NCBI GenBank assembly: GCA_949317995.1
Contig: OX439043.1
Location: forward strand, 61,955,339 to 62,019,338
Source of the DNA: Acholoe squamosa
Taxonomy: Eukaryota > Annelida > Polychaeta > Phyllodocida > Polynoidae
Direction of reading: 5' to 3'
DNA length: 64,000 nt
Shown here: one piece after another, positions 24,401 to 35,177 of the stretch
How the letters are laid out: every line of letters starts with the position of its first letter
Position numbering within the stretch: the stretch's first letter is position 1
Translations under genes and position numbers: made by a program
The notes under the pieces: generated by a model
The model's database searches: none
Told to the model about the DNA's origin: nothing
Seen by the model: only the letters and a program-made list of their open reading frames with translations

Positions 24401-25695
24401 GCAAGCATTTGCTCGTTCTGAAAGGAAGAAAGAACATAAAATAGTTTGCATTTTTTATAGTTTCAGTTTAAATATCCTCCTTTGAAAAATAAGTTCATTG
24501 ATTTCAAAAGACGAGAAGAAGCAGGTTCTAACATATAAAATTATTTTTTCGTACCATGTGATGATTTTTAGGAAAGAATCACTAAGAGAAAAAGAAAAGA
24601 GAGTTGAAACATTTCTTTTACCTTAGCTTTGACCTTCCAGAAGTAATCGTTTATATGGTTCCTCATCTTGTCTATGTTGCAGTCCTCGTTCCTCACACTG
24701 TTCACAGTGGCTGAAAAATTTAAAGAAAAGCTTCTTTGATATGGAAGAAAAAAAATTTCTATGTCTATGCTTGGTTTATCTTGTTTAAAAAAAAAAGGCA
24801 AGGTATGAAGTGATAAATATAAAAAATATTAAAGGGAAGACCTCTATTAATTCATGGACACATTAGACATAAACCAAAGTAAAAAATGAAGACAAAAAAA
24901 AGACTCACCTAGGACAGTGTCCCAGCCTTCCTTCCTCAATTGACCAGAGTTTTTACCTCGAGCTTTCAACAAGTGCTTTTGGTTATAGCACGAGTAAAAC
25001 AGAGCCCTGTGTTCCCTGTCGTTCCAAACAGACTCCTTCTTGCTAATAGTTCCTTGTGTGGTTTTTCGAGGAGTGACAGGGCCAGGTACGTGTTCTATGT
25101 TATCCTCGTCGCTGATTTCACTTGAGTCTTCCACGACATATTCCTGCTTAACTTTAGACATGGTTAGTATCTCGGGCAGCTCAAAACTTTGGTGATGCTC
25201 CGATACCTCCTCTCCTGGACGAACTTCCATATAACTGTCGTCCTCGTCAGTGGAGCTCAAGTCGTAACCTTTTTGGTACTGATAAATAAAAAAAAAATTA
25301 CACTAATATTATATTACTTCTGGAGGAAACCACAGGAAGCAGAGGGGGGGGGGGACATTTTCTGTCATAATTAAACTTTAAGACACAAATTTGGATGCTT
25401 CTTTTAACAGAAGTCAGGGTAGGATAGGTAAAAGAAGAAGAAAAATGCTCTATAGGCACAAGGAAACTAGCCAGTCCTACAGGGAGGAAGAGAGAGACAG
25501 CCATATAGACACAAGAGAGAAGGGCGTGTGCTTTTACTCTATTATCGCTCATGCCGGCTGGCGGAGAAATGGAGATAACAGAAAAGAAAAGACAGAACAA
25601 CTTTGAATACCACTGTTATGCTGAAGATCGGAATAGATGAAACAAGATTGCTTTCATCAGTAAACTTTAATTACCTGTGTTTCGTCGAAATACAT
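21420..25695 (-). pseudogene. large Myb/SANT-like accessory protein, seven exons, two homopolymer frameshifts
   Basis: Exons (minus strand): 25695-25675, 25278-24909, 24710-24622, 24417-24315, 24104-23175, 22943-22809 and 22642-21420. All introns are GT-AG with matching phases, giving about 956 codons. Residues about 90-195 form a trihelix/Myb-like domain (VWNDREHRALFYSCYNQKHLL, KEGWDTVL, DYFWKVKAK) spread over three exons. Then come a basic Pro/Lys region, an acidic stretch, a coiled-coil-like helix (KIESLLSTIEVNRRQTDEHL), a Glu-rich region with three 21-residue repeats, and a basic C-terminus (KKPKKGFPKKN). It likely binds DNA in the nucleus. Two single-base slips break the frame in exon 5: a run of nine G at 23847-23855 and ten G at 23399-23408. 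Both are in homopolymers and could be read errors, so the gene may be intact. It reads toward the small accessory gene from the right end. Confidence 0.82.
21993..22180 (-). repeat. coding repeat, about 21 residues three times
   Basis: Within the Glu-rich region of the large accessory protein. The units begin EGNEATDNN, ESNDCRENS and EGNEATEHG, and each ends in LKE. The DNA has matching 63-bp periodicity. Its role is unknown. Confidence 0.7.
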
Positions 25696-25996
25696 GGTGC
25701 AAGCCGCAGTCAAGTAACTCTCCACCGTTCTTTGTTTTGGCGGCAGTGGACTACCCGGAAGTGACGTTCAGCAGTATATAGGTCAAGTTTCGCTGGTGTC
25801 CCGCACTTATTTCTCGCTGTGCTGAACCCTCGTTGCTCTTACGAGGAAATCGGAACGACGATTACTTTCCTCGTCTCGTTTCGGCTACGAGACTCGCTCG
25901 GGAAAGGCAGAAGGTATTGTGTAACGGGTGTGAAAAATGCTTGTATCTTTTCTCGCCCATGTACGAGGAAGCATCATAATGAGTCCTCTTTCATTG
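25696..25996 (-). promoter_or_regulatory. right subterminal motif cluster and promoter of the large accessory gene
   Basis: About six CTCGT/ACGAG motifs lie between about 25828 and 25970. A variant of the 14-bp motif (TTTCTCGCTGTGC) is near 25811, and an inner inverted copy of the terminal core (TGTGTAACGG) near 25917. It mirrors the left end and lies directly upstream of ATG 25695. Confidence 0.6.
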
Positions 25997-26009
25997 TGTA
26001 ACGACCTCC
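25997..26009 (-). repeat. right terminal inverted repeat
   Basis: TGTAACGACCTCC, exact inverse of the left end. It is followed by AGG, so CCAGG spans 26008-26012. Confidence 0.85.
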
Positions 26010-26460
26010 AGGTGCCTTTGGAACCTTTTAACACTGCTTCATTTCCCTTTCATATCCATAATGCCATCTGCAAATATTTAGTCCCTTTTTCATTATAGTG
26101 TGGACAAACTATACTCTCTTTCATGATGATACCTGGAATTCTCTATGATTTAGAAAAGTTTGGACGTACATAATATTCTCTCATATAAAATCTTGTTGAT
26201 CTCCATAATCATGTCCATATCATCAAAGCAAAATGACCATTTTGGGAGGATTCGCATAAAGAAAGATTCACAGTGCCGTATCTATATGTACACCAAGAGA
26301 CTGTAAGATGTAGGCCTTATGATTTGTTACAAAGGACAGAAAGGGGAGACTTCTGACAATCCCTGAAGTAACAGAATACGTGGACACTATGAGATATTCA
26401 CCTTTAAGGTTTACTGTATCTTGTGACTTTTTTCTGTAACTGGAGATTTTAAATAATATA

Positions 26461-26681
26461 CCATATTCATTCTAATAAGCGCACATGGTCTAACAAGCAC
26501 ATACCCCACCTTTTGGGACCTCAAATCATGCAAATGCAGTGCAATAACAGAGATTTTGAGGGCAAAAACAACGATTATTTTTAGGATTTAGGGGTGCGCT
26601 TATTAGAATTAATTTTCTATTGATGTTTGAGCATCTAACAATTAAATTACCGCACATGTTCGCTTATTAGAATAAATATGG
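26461..26681. mobile_element. TA-flanked MITE, 221 bp
   Basis: The ends are inverted repeats of about 27 bp (25 matches) starting CCATATT and including TCTAATAAGCG. TA lies on both sides (26459-26460 and 26682-26683), as for Tc1/mariner targets. A third copy of the core (GCGCTTATTAGAATT) lies inside near 26596. It has no coding capacity. Confidence 0.8.
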
Positions 26682-26984
26682 TAACGCCTTTTTGGCAGTG
26701 GCGTGACATTCAAACTTTCCATATTCAATCTCCCTGATGAAATGTGACTTTATTTAGGAATATATCATGTGAAATACAAAGTTATTGATATGGGGTGTTT
26801 ATTCACATTTGCAGTATAAATATGACAGTTCGTATTCCAGATATGGATGTCCACATTTGGTAAGAATTGAATTGCCCAGGTGGTATTCAGATAGACCTAT
26901 TGTCTATGACAACACTTGAAACGGGGAAAAAACAATGACATAAGATACAAGGACAAGAACACTTTTATGTTCAATACTTAACGT

Positions 26985-27507
26985 TTTGAATGTACACATA
27001 AAACCAGACACAGTCAAATTAATGTTCATGTTAGTGTTCATTTACCATTGTTGCAGGCTGAATAAGTAGTTACATGGATAAGTAGTAAATGTAGGATGCA
27101 TGTAGGGATCACGTTTTCGTAATACTACTTCCTGTTTGAATTAGAAAATTTAACAGAGCCTGGTAAGATGTTAGATGTCATTTGTGTTGATGGATGTTCT
27201 GCAGGGTGTTCTGTTGAAGAACTTTTTCTCTAGGATCCCAGGTAGGATCCTAGTGGGTAGAGTCCTTTTTGAACTGCAGTATGGATTGAATCCACAAACT
27301 AGAGGGTGCAGAGACTGGTGCGTGATGATCCCAAAAAGGATGCAAATGTGTTGAGAGTAGAAATACTTAAAGTTGGAATACACATGAAACCATCCACAGT
27401 CAAATCAATTTTCATGTTGGCGTTTATTTACCAGTTGTGACAGGCTGAACAAGTAGTTACATGAATAAGTAGTAAATGTAGGATGTATGTAGTGATCAGC
27501 ATTTCGA
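26985..27507 (+). repeat. two diverged direct copies about 390 bp apart
   Basis: 26985-27118 and 27375-27507 share CACAGTCAAAT, CAGGCTGAA, AAGTAGTTACATG and AAGTAGTAAATGTAGGATG in order. This is a local tandem duplication of non-coding DNA; no gene is seen between 26.7 and 28.1 kb. Confidence 0.65.
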
Positions 27508-28157
27508 CTTACTTAATAAGTCTTCTCCAGGATAGTTAGGTATGCATAGTGCCTACTGAGGTTTTCTGTTCAATTCTATGTCATGTAGAAGTTACAGTAG
27601 AGGCAAGAGACTGAGCATATGCAACATTCAAGAGGGTCTTCCTAAAGAATAACTCACTGTGTTTGAGAATCTTTGAAATATGTATGAAGTGTCTGCTTGA
27701 ATTTTACAATGCATTCTATTATTATTGTAGTGTAATAGTAGGTATGGCGCAGGACCAACCATCTCATTGTTATTTGCACTGGCACCCCCATCACATTTGA
27801 ATCACCAAGTTAAATCATCTGTTTATAGTGCTTTCTTGTTTGAAAGACACCATTTATTATTTTGGATGTGTACAGCGTGAATGCAAGAGTAGTTAACTAA
27901 AAAATAGTTGTTACAATCTTTTGATTGATTGATTTTTATTTGACAAACATCCTCATAAGGATATAGTGCGGGGAGCTTACCAATGTCAATGAAGCCAATT
28001 TGAGCTAGTCGAGCGATCAAGGATCATGTTTTACACCAATTGTAAATTATTTGAGTTACTTTCATAGTGTCCATTAAGTTTAATCATTAGTCAGCAAGTG
28101 ACTTCATAGGACAGGTTCAGGACTAGCCTGTTTCTTAGTACGCCCTAAGATTTTTTT

Positions 28158-28340
28158 CGCTGTCCGCTGCCGGGCGACGAGGTGTATTATACACAAAAAT
28201 AACCCCGAGACGCATTCAAAGCTTTAGCTGTCCACTGCAGGGCGAAGAGGTGTATGTACTGATCGTGTACAAACACTATTTTTCGCCGGGTGCCGGGGCT
28301 GTCGCTGTCCGCTGCCGGGCACCAAGGTGTATGTACCTGT
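28158..28340 (+). repeat. GC-rich motif in three copies
   Basis: GCTGTCCGCTGCCGGGC then RACGAGGTGTAT-like sequence occurs at about 28159, 28227 and 28303 (spacing about 68 and 76 bp). The middle copy is diverged (CCACTGCAGGGCGAAGAGG). It is GC-rich against an AT-rich background. Confidence 0.65.
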
Positions 28341-28446
28341 ACACACACTATGGCTGGCTTCGAGTCCCTGGGAGGGGGAATAATTTTTGTTTTCAACTTG
28401 AATTTATTGGTATTATATTGATTATTTATTGGTTTCATGGTATAAA

Positions 28447-28574
28447 ATAAGTAGTCAATGGATAATTCATGACTTGTGTGTGTTAGCAAAGGCTAATTAC
28501 TCTCAGCCTATGGCCTCCTGTAATTATCCTTCACTAACACACACTCGTCATGAATTATCCATTGATTACTTGTT
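28447..28574. repeat. near-palindromic hairpin, about 40-bp arms
   Basis: Left arm GTAGTCAATGGATAATTCAT with CTTGTGTGTGTTAG; right arm CTAACACACACTCG with ATGAATTATCCATTGATTAC. The loop is about 45 bp. The high arm identity suggests a recent foldback MITE. Confidence 0.75.
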
Positions 28575-28779
28575 CAATATCCATAGCGCCACTTCAAACG
28601 ACTGAATAAACATGTGCTAGTTGCACTAACCTGAGCTAACTCATCTGGTCTTGATTGATATTATCATATCTCGAACCTAACCAAAGTTATAAAGAACTCA
28701 AACCATTAAACTGGTGCCATGACCAGTCTTGGTTTTAGTGTGCAACTCTGGAGGTCGAACCAAACCATGCCAAATCGAC

Positions 28780-31690
28780 CCAAGGAGACATGGGATCAGA
28801 CAGTGCTGTATCCACTGAATTTGACTTCAGCTACTTAGGTTCTGAAGCTAAGGCACCACCATTTACAGCTGGTACAGGCCAAAGTCTGACTAGCGAAACC
28901 AAAGATGGTTATACTACGATCATTAATTCCTTAACCGAAAAGGTAGTTTGAACTCCTACAGTAACAACTAACCTAGTACAAATGACTTTGAACCCGAGAA
29001 TGCCTCGTTTAGGAGGAGCACTGCAGGATTCATTACTACAAAATGAGCTGAACATTTCAGATCAGCCATCTGGAGGTCCCATTGTAATGATGGATACCTC
29101 AGTTCGAAGGCAAGTTAGTACTACTACAAGTACTACTCCCCCATCAGTGATTACAATAGAAAGTCCTTAGGAGGCGTAAGTACATCTTTCTTTGACATAG
29201 GTGGAAGTAAAAGTCAAGTAATAACTGCTAGAGAGTACTTAAGACAACAAGCGATCAAACAAGATGAAATGATAAAACTTGAACAACAGAAAAAGTTTGA
29301 AAATTCTGAACGCAAAGTGTTGTGACCTCAAAATCTCGTAAAACAATGCGAGGAGTATGAAAATGAACAAAAGATTTTAATGTAGAAGACAAATGTAGAA
29401 GACAAATAAGCTAGGAATAAAGCCCTAGAAAAATAGTGTTTGGTTATCCAGGAAAAGCTCGAAAAATCTCGAGCCGAATTGGAGAATGAAAGACTAGATA
29501 TTGAAAATGAACAATGGGAGATGGGTCAAGAAATGAAAAGTAACCAATTGTTAGCTGAAGAAGAAGAGATCAAAACCAAAATTGATCCCAGAAAATCTGA
29601 AAATGAAAAACTAGCAAAGATTCAAAATGCTATGATTGAAGACAATGAACAGCAAGAGATTAAGGACAATAATGAGGACTTAATCACTCACCAGCAGAAA
29701 CTGTGTCTACAGATAGCACAGCTAACCAAAGAGAAGAATGCTCTAGATTGTTATGTAACAAATAAAGAGACAAATTTACCTCCACCGAAGTTGACTACAT
29801 TCCAACAGCAACTGGTAACACAGTTTGCCACTGAATGTCAACAAAATGTTGATGACAATCTGACCATCAAAGATTTTGAAGAAAATGAGGATGAAAAATC
29901 TTTTCACACAGACACTACTTCAAATCTACATTGTGATGTTGCTGATGAAGCAGATTTAGATGAATTCGAAGAAGATGAACAAATACCATCTGATCAGACA
30001 TTTTTTAAAGGTGTAGCACCAATGACAAATTCGACACTGTCAGCAGATGGCTTAGTGAAACAAAGAGTACCTGACTACGATCCATTCATCAATGATAATG
30101 CTAGGGTGAATGTCACCGATGACGGTGTCTATCAACCTGGACATAAATCTGATAGGGGTTGATATAAGAATCTGAGATTTAGTGTAGGAGGTCTTACTTT
30201 GGGCACCTACACTGATGAAAATGGTGGATCCTATCACGGTCCGGACACAGTTCGTTCCAGTGAAGATGGAGGAGTCGACATTTCTTATGAAGACGACTCA
30301 TCTCAACATGACTTAGAAGCTGGAAATCCTGGAGCTGGTAATAACCAGAATCAAGGAGCTACTGGGGGCACTTCAGGTAATACTTGAGGAACTTCAGGAG
30401 GAACTTTGAGGTCCACTAGTAGAACTACAGGTGTCACTGGAGGTACTTCTGGAAACAGAAGAAGATCTCAAGCTATCCTTGATGATCTTTTGAACACCTC
30501 AGGTTGTGCTCATAATGAAGAAATGATTCAAGATTTGAGTGTCAGCCAATGTAGGAAGTTGGTATGCACCAATAATACTGCTTGAAGAGTGACTATCATT
30601 CCTAAAATCTATTATGGAACTACCACATGGAAGGAATGGTTTTCAAACTGATGACATGCGTTGTAATGCATGGACCCCTGAGGAAGCACTTCCACATCTG
30701 ATCAGATGTCTGAAAGCTGAACCAGGCAAGATTGCCATGGCTAAGTGGAAGGAAGTGTACAAAGAAACGCGGTACCTTCGAAGATTTGGTTGAATTCGCA
30801 AGTGTACGTCTGTATAACTTGGTAACTGAAGAACCTATGATGGCTTTTAACCTTTTTGTGCCCAGAATTATTTGAAGAATTTAACATTAATTTACATTAT
30901 TATATTATTGTATCATTTTGCTAATAAGACCTTGTGTTATTTCAATCTTCTTCTTTGATATGGGCTCGGCATTACATTTTCTCAATACTCATAACCCAGT
31001 GAAGACTTTCAGTTAAGGACATGGCATTCCTGGTCAGGTATAGGAACCATAGTTACCATAACATTCCATTTGTTGTCATTTATTGGTATTTGGTCTCTCT
31101 TGTGCTATATACACCCACATCCCCTGCAATCCTAAGACCTTACATAACTTTCAAAGCTGATTCTGTCTGCATCTGTTCTGTTACACAGGAAACATAATAT
31201 TTTTTAATAATAACAATGCATGGCTTATCTTTATGGATATGAACAGTTATTGTAAAATATGATTGGAGTATGGGAAACTATGTGTGTGATCCATCATGAT
31301 TTTGGTACCTGTGAGATTTTAGCTTCTTGGAGGGTTGCCCCTTAATGAATCACATAAAATCAGGTGTTGACACACTGTGCCTGCTATAATGGAGATAAAG
31401 CCAAATGAATGGTTGTATCGTAATCGGGGGGTCATAAGCATTACAAAGAGGGTCTAACTTTACACATTGGACTAGTAGAAGTATCTGGATGGAAATCACC
31501 TTCAATATACATGCATTTAAGTGCAAAACCGCGCTTAAATGCGCGCTTGGGTTAAGAAACGAACCCAGAAACCTCATAAAACTGTCACAGCTTTTGGATT
31601 CAAATTGCTGACTCTGCTGCACAAAGCCCATCCTAGTGTCGGTTTGAATGATGAATACTTCAATGATCTGTTGCCTCAGTTTATACAGGG
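28780..31690 (+). pseudogene. decayed retrotransposon gag, split by a MITE
   Basis: Broken frames at 28982-29170, 29440-30162, 30199-30387 and onward. They encode a long Glu/Lys coiled coil (about 29440-29850), an acidic region, a Gly/Ser/Thr-rich linker and a capsid-like part. The capsid motifs read WKEWF, CNAWTPEEALPHLI, MAKWKEVY and GTFEDLVEFASVRLYNL, in shifting frames. After the MITE (30847-31555) the frame resumes with FGFKLLTLLHK and HPSVGLNDEYF, ending near 31690. This pattern is that of Retrotrans_gag of Ty3-like elements; no protease, RT or integrase follows. At least four stops and several frameshifts show it is old. The element type is inferred from gag only. Confidence 0.6.
30847..31555 (-). 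mobile_element. TTAA-flanked MITE (piggyBac-like), copy 2
   Basis: Inverted relative of 19568-20289, aligned along its whole length: GCGCGCATTTAAGCGCGG near one end, GGTAACTATGGTT and GGGCAC at the other. The body is about 701 bp, between TTAA 30847-30850 and TTAA 31552-31555. It lacks about 8 bp (CCTAGGTG) of the terminal repeat present in copy 1, yet TTAA is still adjacent. It interrupts a gag remnant. Confidence 0.8.
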
Positions 31691-32229
31691 TCAAAATTAA
31701 GATTAAAGCCATGGACACTGTAAATTATTTTGTAAAGGTCCCGCCCCCTGGTAAAAGTGCTGCTCAAAATTCAGTCCCCTAGCCTACTAAAATGTCTTTA
31801 TAGCTCGCCCCCAATGGGTTAATGGAAGTTGGGATACTTTGAAGTGGACTCGAAGTGAGGTTATGTGCATCGAAGTACCCCATTCATGGTTCCTGTGGTT
31901 AACAGACAGCTAAGCTGGCATGCAGGTAAGAAACTGCATGTGATTCTGTTAAATTTCTGATGATATGAACAGTGTAGGTACAAACCAAAGCAACATCCAA
32001 GCAGAGAGAGAAAACCTCGGACTGCAGCAGGCCCGCCCTGACGTAGAAACAAATTTGGCCGAGGTGGGAAAGGTGGCGCTCCGGTTAAAATACTGGAGTG
32101 TCCTGAGCGCATGCACATCGAGGCGCCAACGATTGTTGTGCACCTAATATCGTTCACAGCACGCATCCAACTCTATAGGGGCAGACGTGTTTTTGTTTGG
32201 CAGAGTTTTCCAACTGTGAATTAAGAAGT

Positions 32230-32535
32230 TTCGTATGAGTGGTGGATTGAATACTGTTGCTGAGATTTGCTGCTTCTGGGCTGACGAAAAACCGATACTC
32301 CAACACTTAGTGTTCCTGAAAGTCAGAAGTCTGACTAAGCTTGCGCTATGGACACTACTGACAAATAACTGATTTACTTCTGATCCAACTTTGCTGACGG
32401 ATGCAGAAATGACCCTGATGACCAGACTGATGCAGCCACGAATCGTCTTTGATGAACTACACCTTCCCATCTTCATCAGGGCACTACACACAGTGACTCG
32501 GCTTGCCACCGCCAAGTTCAACCTACCCATATTAT
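32230..32535 (+). pseudogene. coding-like fragment of unknown origin
   Basis: One frame reads about 100 codons with a single TGA (near 32370). It has a protein-like composition: FWADEKPILQHLVFLKV, then LTDAEMTLMTRLMQPR and DELHLPIFIRALHTVTRLA. I do not recognise the family. It lies 0.5 kb after the gag remnant on the same strand and could belong to it or be a host exon relic. Confidence 0.3.
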
Positions 32536-32539
32536 ATAC

Positions 32540-35177
32540 TACTAGTTATAGGTTCAAACTTACCTTCATGGTATTATACCTATATATATTTATGATCTTC
32601 AAAGTGTGACTTATACTATTTAATTACCTCTGAATGAGTTGATCTCATAACATATGGTGTATATTTGATATTTCACTACAGTATTATGTACCTTTGATCT
32701 GTAAACTGAACTTAGATGTTTGGTATCTCAATGTACTATATTATTATATAAGTAAGTCACTTCGAACTTAACCGTCCGTGTTCAAACATTAAACATATAT
32801 AGTCAGAGTAGTATGTATGTAGTACCTTTATTTTTGATATGATTGTATAAGATTAAAATCAGTTCGACAAACTGACTAAAAAAAAAATAATAAATGACTC
32901 ATACAGTGTATATAGGCATTACAGTGCTATAATACTTGTCTAAAACCAGGTACTTGTAAATGTTTCATATGATAGTTGTTCTTTCAAACTACTGTTGTAT
33001 AATTTAACTTACCTTAACCTCGAAGTTAAAGTGAATCTAACTTCGAAGTAGTATATTTACTACTAGGTTTGTTACTTTAAAGGTTTATGATATTATACAT
33101 TTAAGTTATTTCGCTCCACTTTATTATTGTGTAATTACTTACCTTGAGCCCTATTGTAGTTATTAGACTATTTCTTATGTGTATTAATACCCTAGCCATA
33201 GCCAATCGGTGTAGTGTCGGGGATTTTAGCTTCTTATTCGAGATGTCTAAAACCAGGTACTTGTATTTGATGTCACCATAGTTAGCAAGGGTCTATATTT
33301 TACATATACACGTTTTTACAGAACTAAAATCGGAATATTTTTATGTGAAATAACCCCACTAATGTATGTAAAGGTAGGTGTCATGGTTCAGTGACCAGCG
33401 CTCTGATTGGCCCATACACCTGTAGAGGTGAGTGTCATGGTCCAGTGCACACACAGGGTACTAAGATCCCAGTACACCCAAAGACTGTACTATAATCCTG
33501 GTGTGTCCCAACAAGATATTCCCGTCCCCAACCTGTAGGAATGTGGCATCAACCTCTTTGATCTTGTCTTTTTAGGTTTGACTCCCGGGTCATTACATTT
33601 TTGAGCCTTGTGGGTTGTCATGCCAAATTTAAAATACTTTAATTTCAATGTTGCAATCCCCTATACTGAGGGCTTCCATTGAAAATATATTCTAGCATTT
33701 TTCAGTTTCACTTTCCAATGGCGACATAGTTCCTGTGTAGGTATATATGATCACAGTCTCATCATTAAGTCATTTTTTTTAAGATCAGACTGACACTTGT
33801 TGTTGTTGTTGTTGCATATCAAAGTGAACGAGTAAATCAAGAATTTATTGAACAATCTTGATTTCTCCTTCATTCCTATTCAAAAGAGTTGCCATGGAAT
33901 CAACCTCATAGGATTCATTTGGTTTGCTTATGTCTTCACTGATTTATGACAGAGAATCACTTAGCAAAAATGTCATACATGTATACAGGTCAGGTCGCCA
34001 GAAAGCAGTAGATTTTGTGTTTTGGGGTCATTGTGAACTCATGTGGCTCTAGAGAAAGAAGTTGTGAATCAATCTCGCCTTACATAGACTCATTTGATAG
34101 AGGACACTTAGGGCTATCAGAAAGGTGTAAATTTGTGGTGATCCATGAGGTTTGGACTGGTTACTGAGTGAAAATTTCTCATGTCTTTGAAAATAAAAAT
34201 CTGTAATTTGTAACGTCTGGTACCTAAATCTAAATCAGTTATAAAACATGGAAAAAATGAAGCTTCAAAACCTTAGTCATTACCCATATAAAGGGCCCAC
34301 TTTGGTGAAAAAAATGTGTCTATCAGCATTTGTCTCCATGTGAGAGCATGTGAAATAATTCTGATAAAAGTACTGGATGTTACGTAATGTCCGGTCTTTT
34401 ATCATCATGTAAGAGGCAGTCTACTGTGCATGCATAACTCATATTTTGTTCCATTTGTAATTGATGTCAATAATAGACATAAAATTTTTCAGGCCCTTCT
34501 AGGGCAAAATCTTACACTTTCTGATGACCTGCCCCATACATGCAGAATAGAGTTGCCGTTTGACCATTACACATTCTAATTCCCGGATTCTGATTTCATA
34601 CAACAAAGAACTGTGTTCCCAAATATTGGAAGTTTCCTACAAGAGTCTAGTGTAAGAACCGAAAGTTTCCACTTGCTTGTCATTCCTTTTTGAAGAATAC
34701 TGGATGGATGATAGATAAGACACATGTCAGAGTTTTCATGTGAGGAAATTAACCTACACCACCTTAATCAGGGCATCTTGTTACCTTGGGACAAGCAACT
34801 ATCGACTTGGTGCCATTTTGTCATGGTTTCAGATAAGGGAGGCAATACCTACCAATAGGGTGAAAGCCTGTTCACTAGCCTGGCATTTTTTGGTTTCATT
34901 CAAGAGAAAACATCCTAAGCTTTCAAATGAGAGTAAACTTTGGAGAATCGGACCATAATTTTTTGGAGTTATGGGTCTACAGATTTGAAAAATGACCAAA
35001 AAGTGTGTATTTTGCTGAAAAAATACAATTTTCACACACCACACATGTTGCTTATACTGTACAACACCCCTAAAAATCACTTTTGGAATTAAATACATAT
35101 GTTAACTCTGAGATCCAAAGGGTTTAAACCTGATGTACATGGTAGATTTTTTTCTCCCCTTCATACTGAATAAAGGT
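32540..35177. other. gene-free stretch
   Basis: AT-rich. Two short direct copies of AGGTGWGTGTCATGGT at about 33372 and 33426 are the only structure noticed. Confidence 0.4.

Larger units (their letters stand above)
14861..26009. mobile_element. three-gene PIF/Harbinger-like DNA transposon
   Basis: An 11.1-kb element. The left end GGAGGTCGTTACA (14861-14873) is the exact inverse of the right end (25997-26009). If the inner 11 bp are taken as the repeat (14863-14873 and 25997-26007), both sides carry CCAGG (14858-14862 and 26008-26012), which may be a 5-bp target duplication. Inside are a spliced HARBI1-like transposase (+) and two spliced Myb/SANT-like genes (-). Both ends carry inner copies of the terminal core (CCGTTACACA near 14916; TGTGTAACGG near 25917) and dense CTCGT/ACGAG motifs. 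Classical Harbinger elements have a transposase and one Myb-like protein, and 3-bp TWA duplications; a third gene and a non-TWA junction set this one apart. The copy is inactivated by a stop, frameshifts and an inserted MITE, but the low damage suggests it died recently. Confidence 0.88.

Noticed and set aside
28158..28340. CRISPR array
   Set aside because: Only three diverged repeats with no equal-length spacers, in a eukaryotic setting.
32144..32530. 128-codon minus-strand frame
   Set aside because: The opposite strand has the more protein-like reading; this looks like its shadow.
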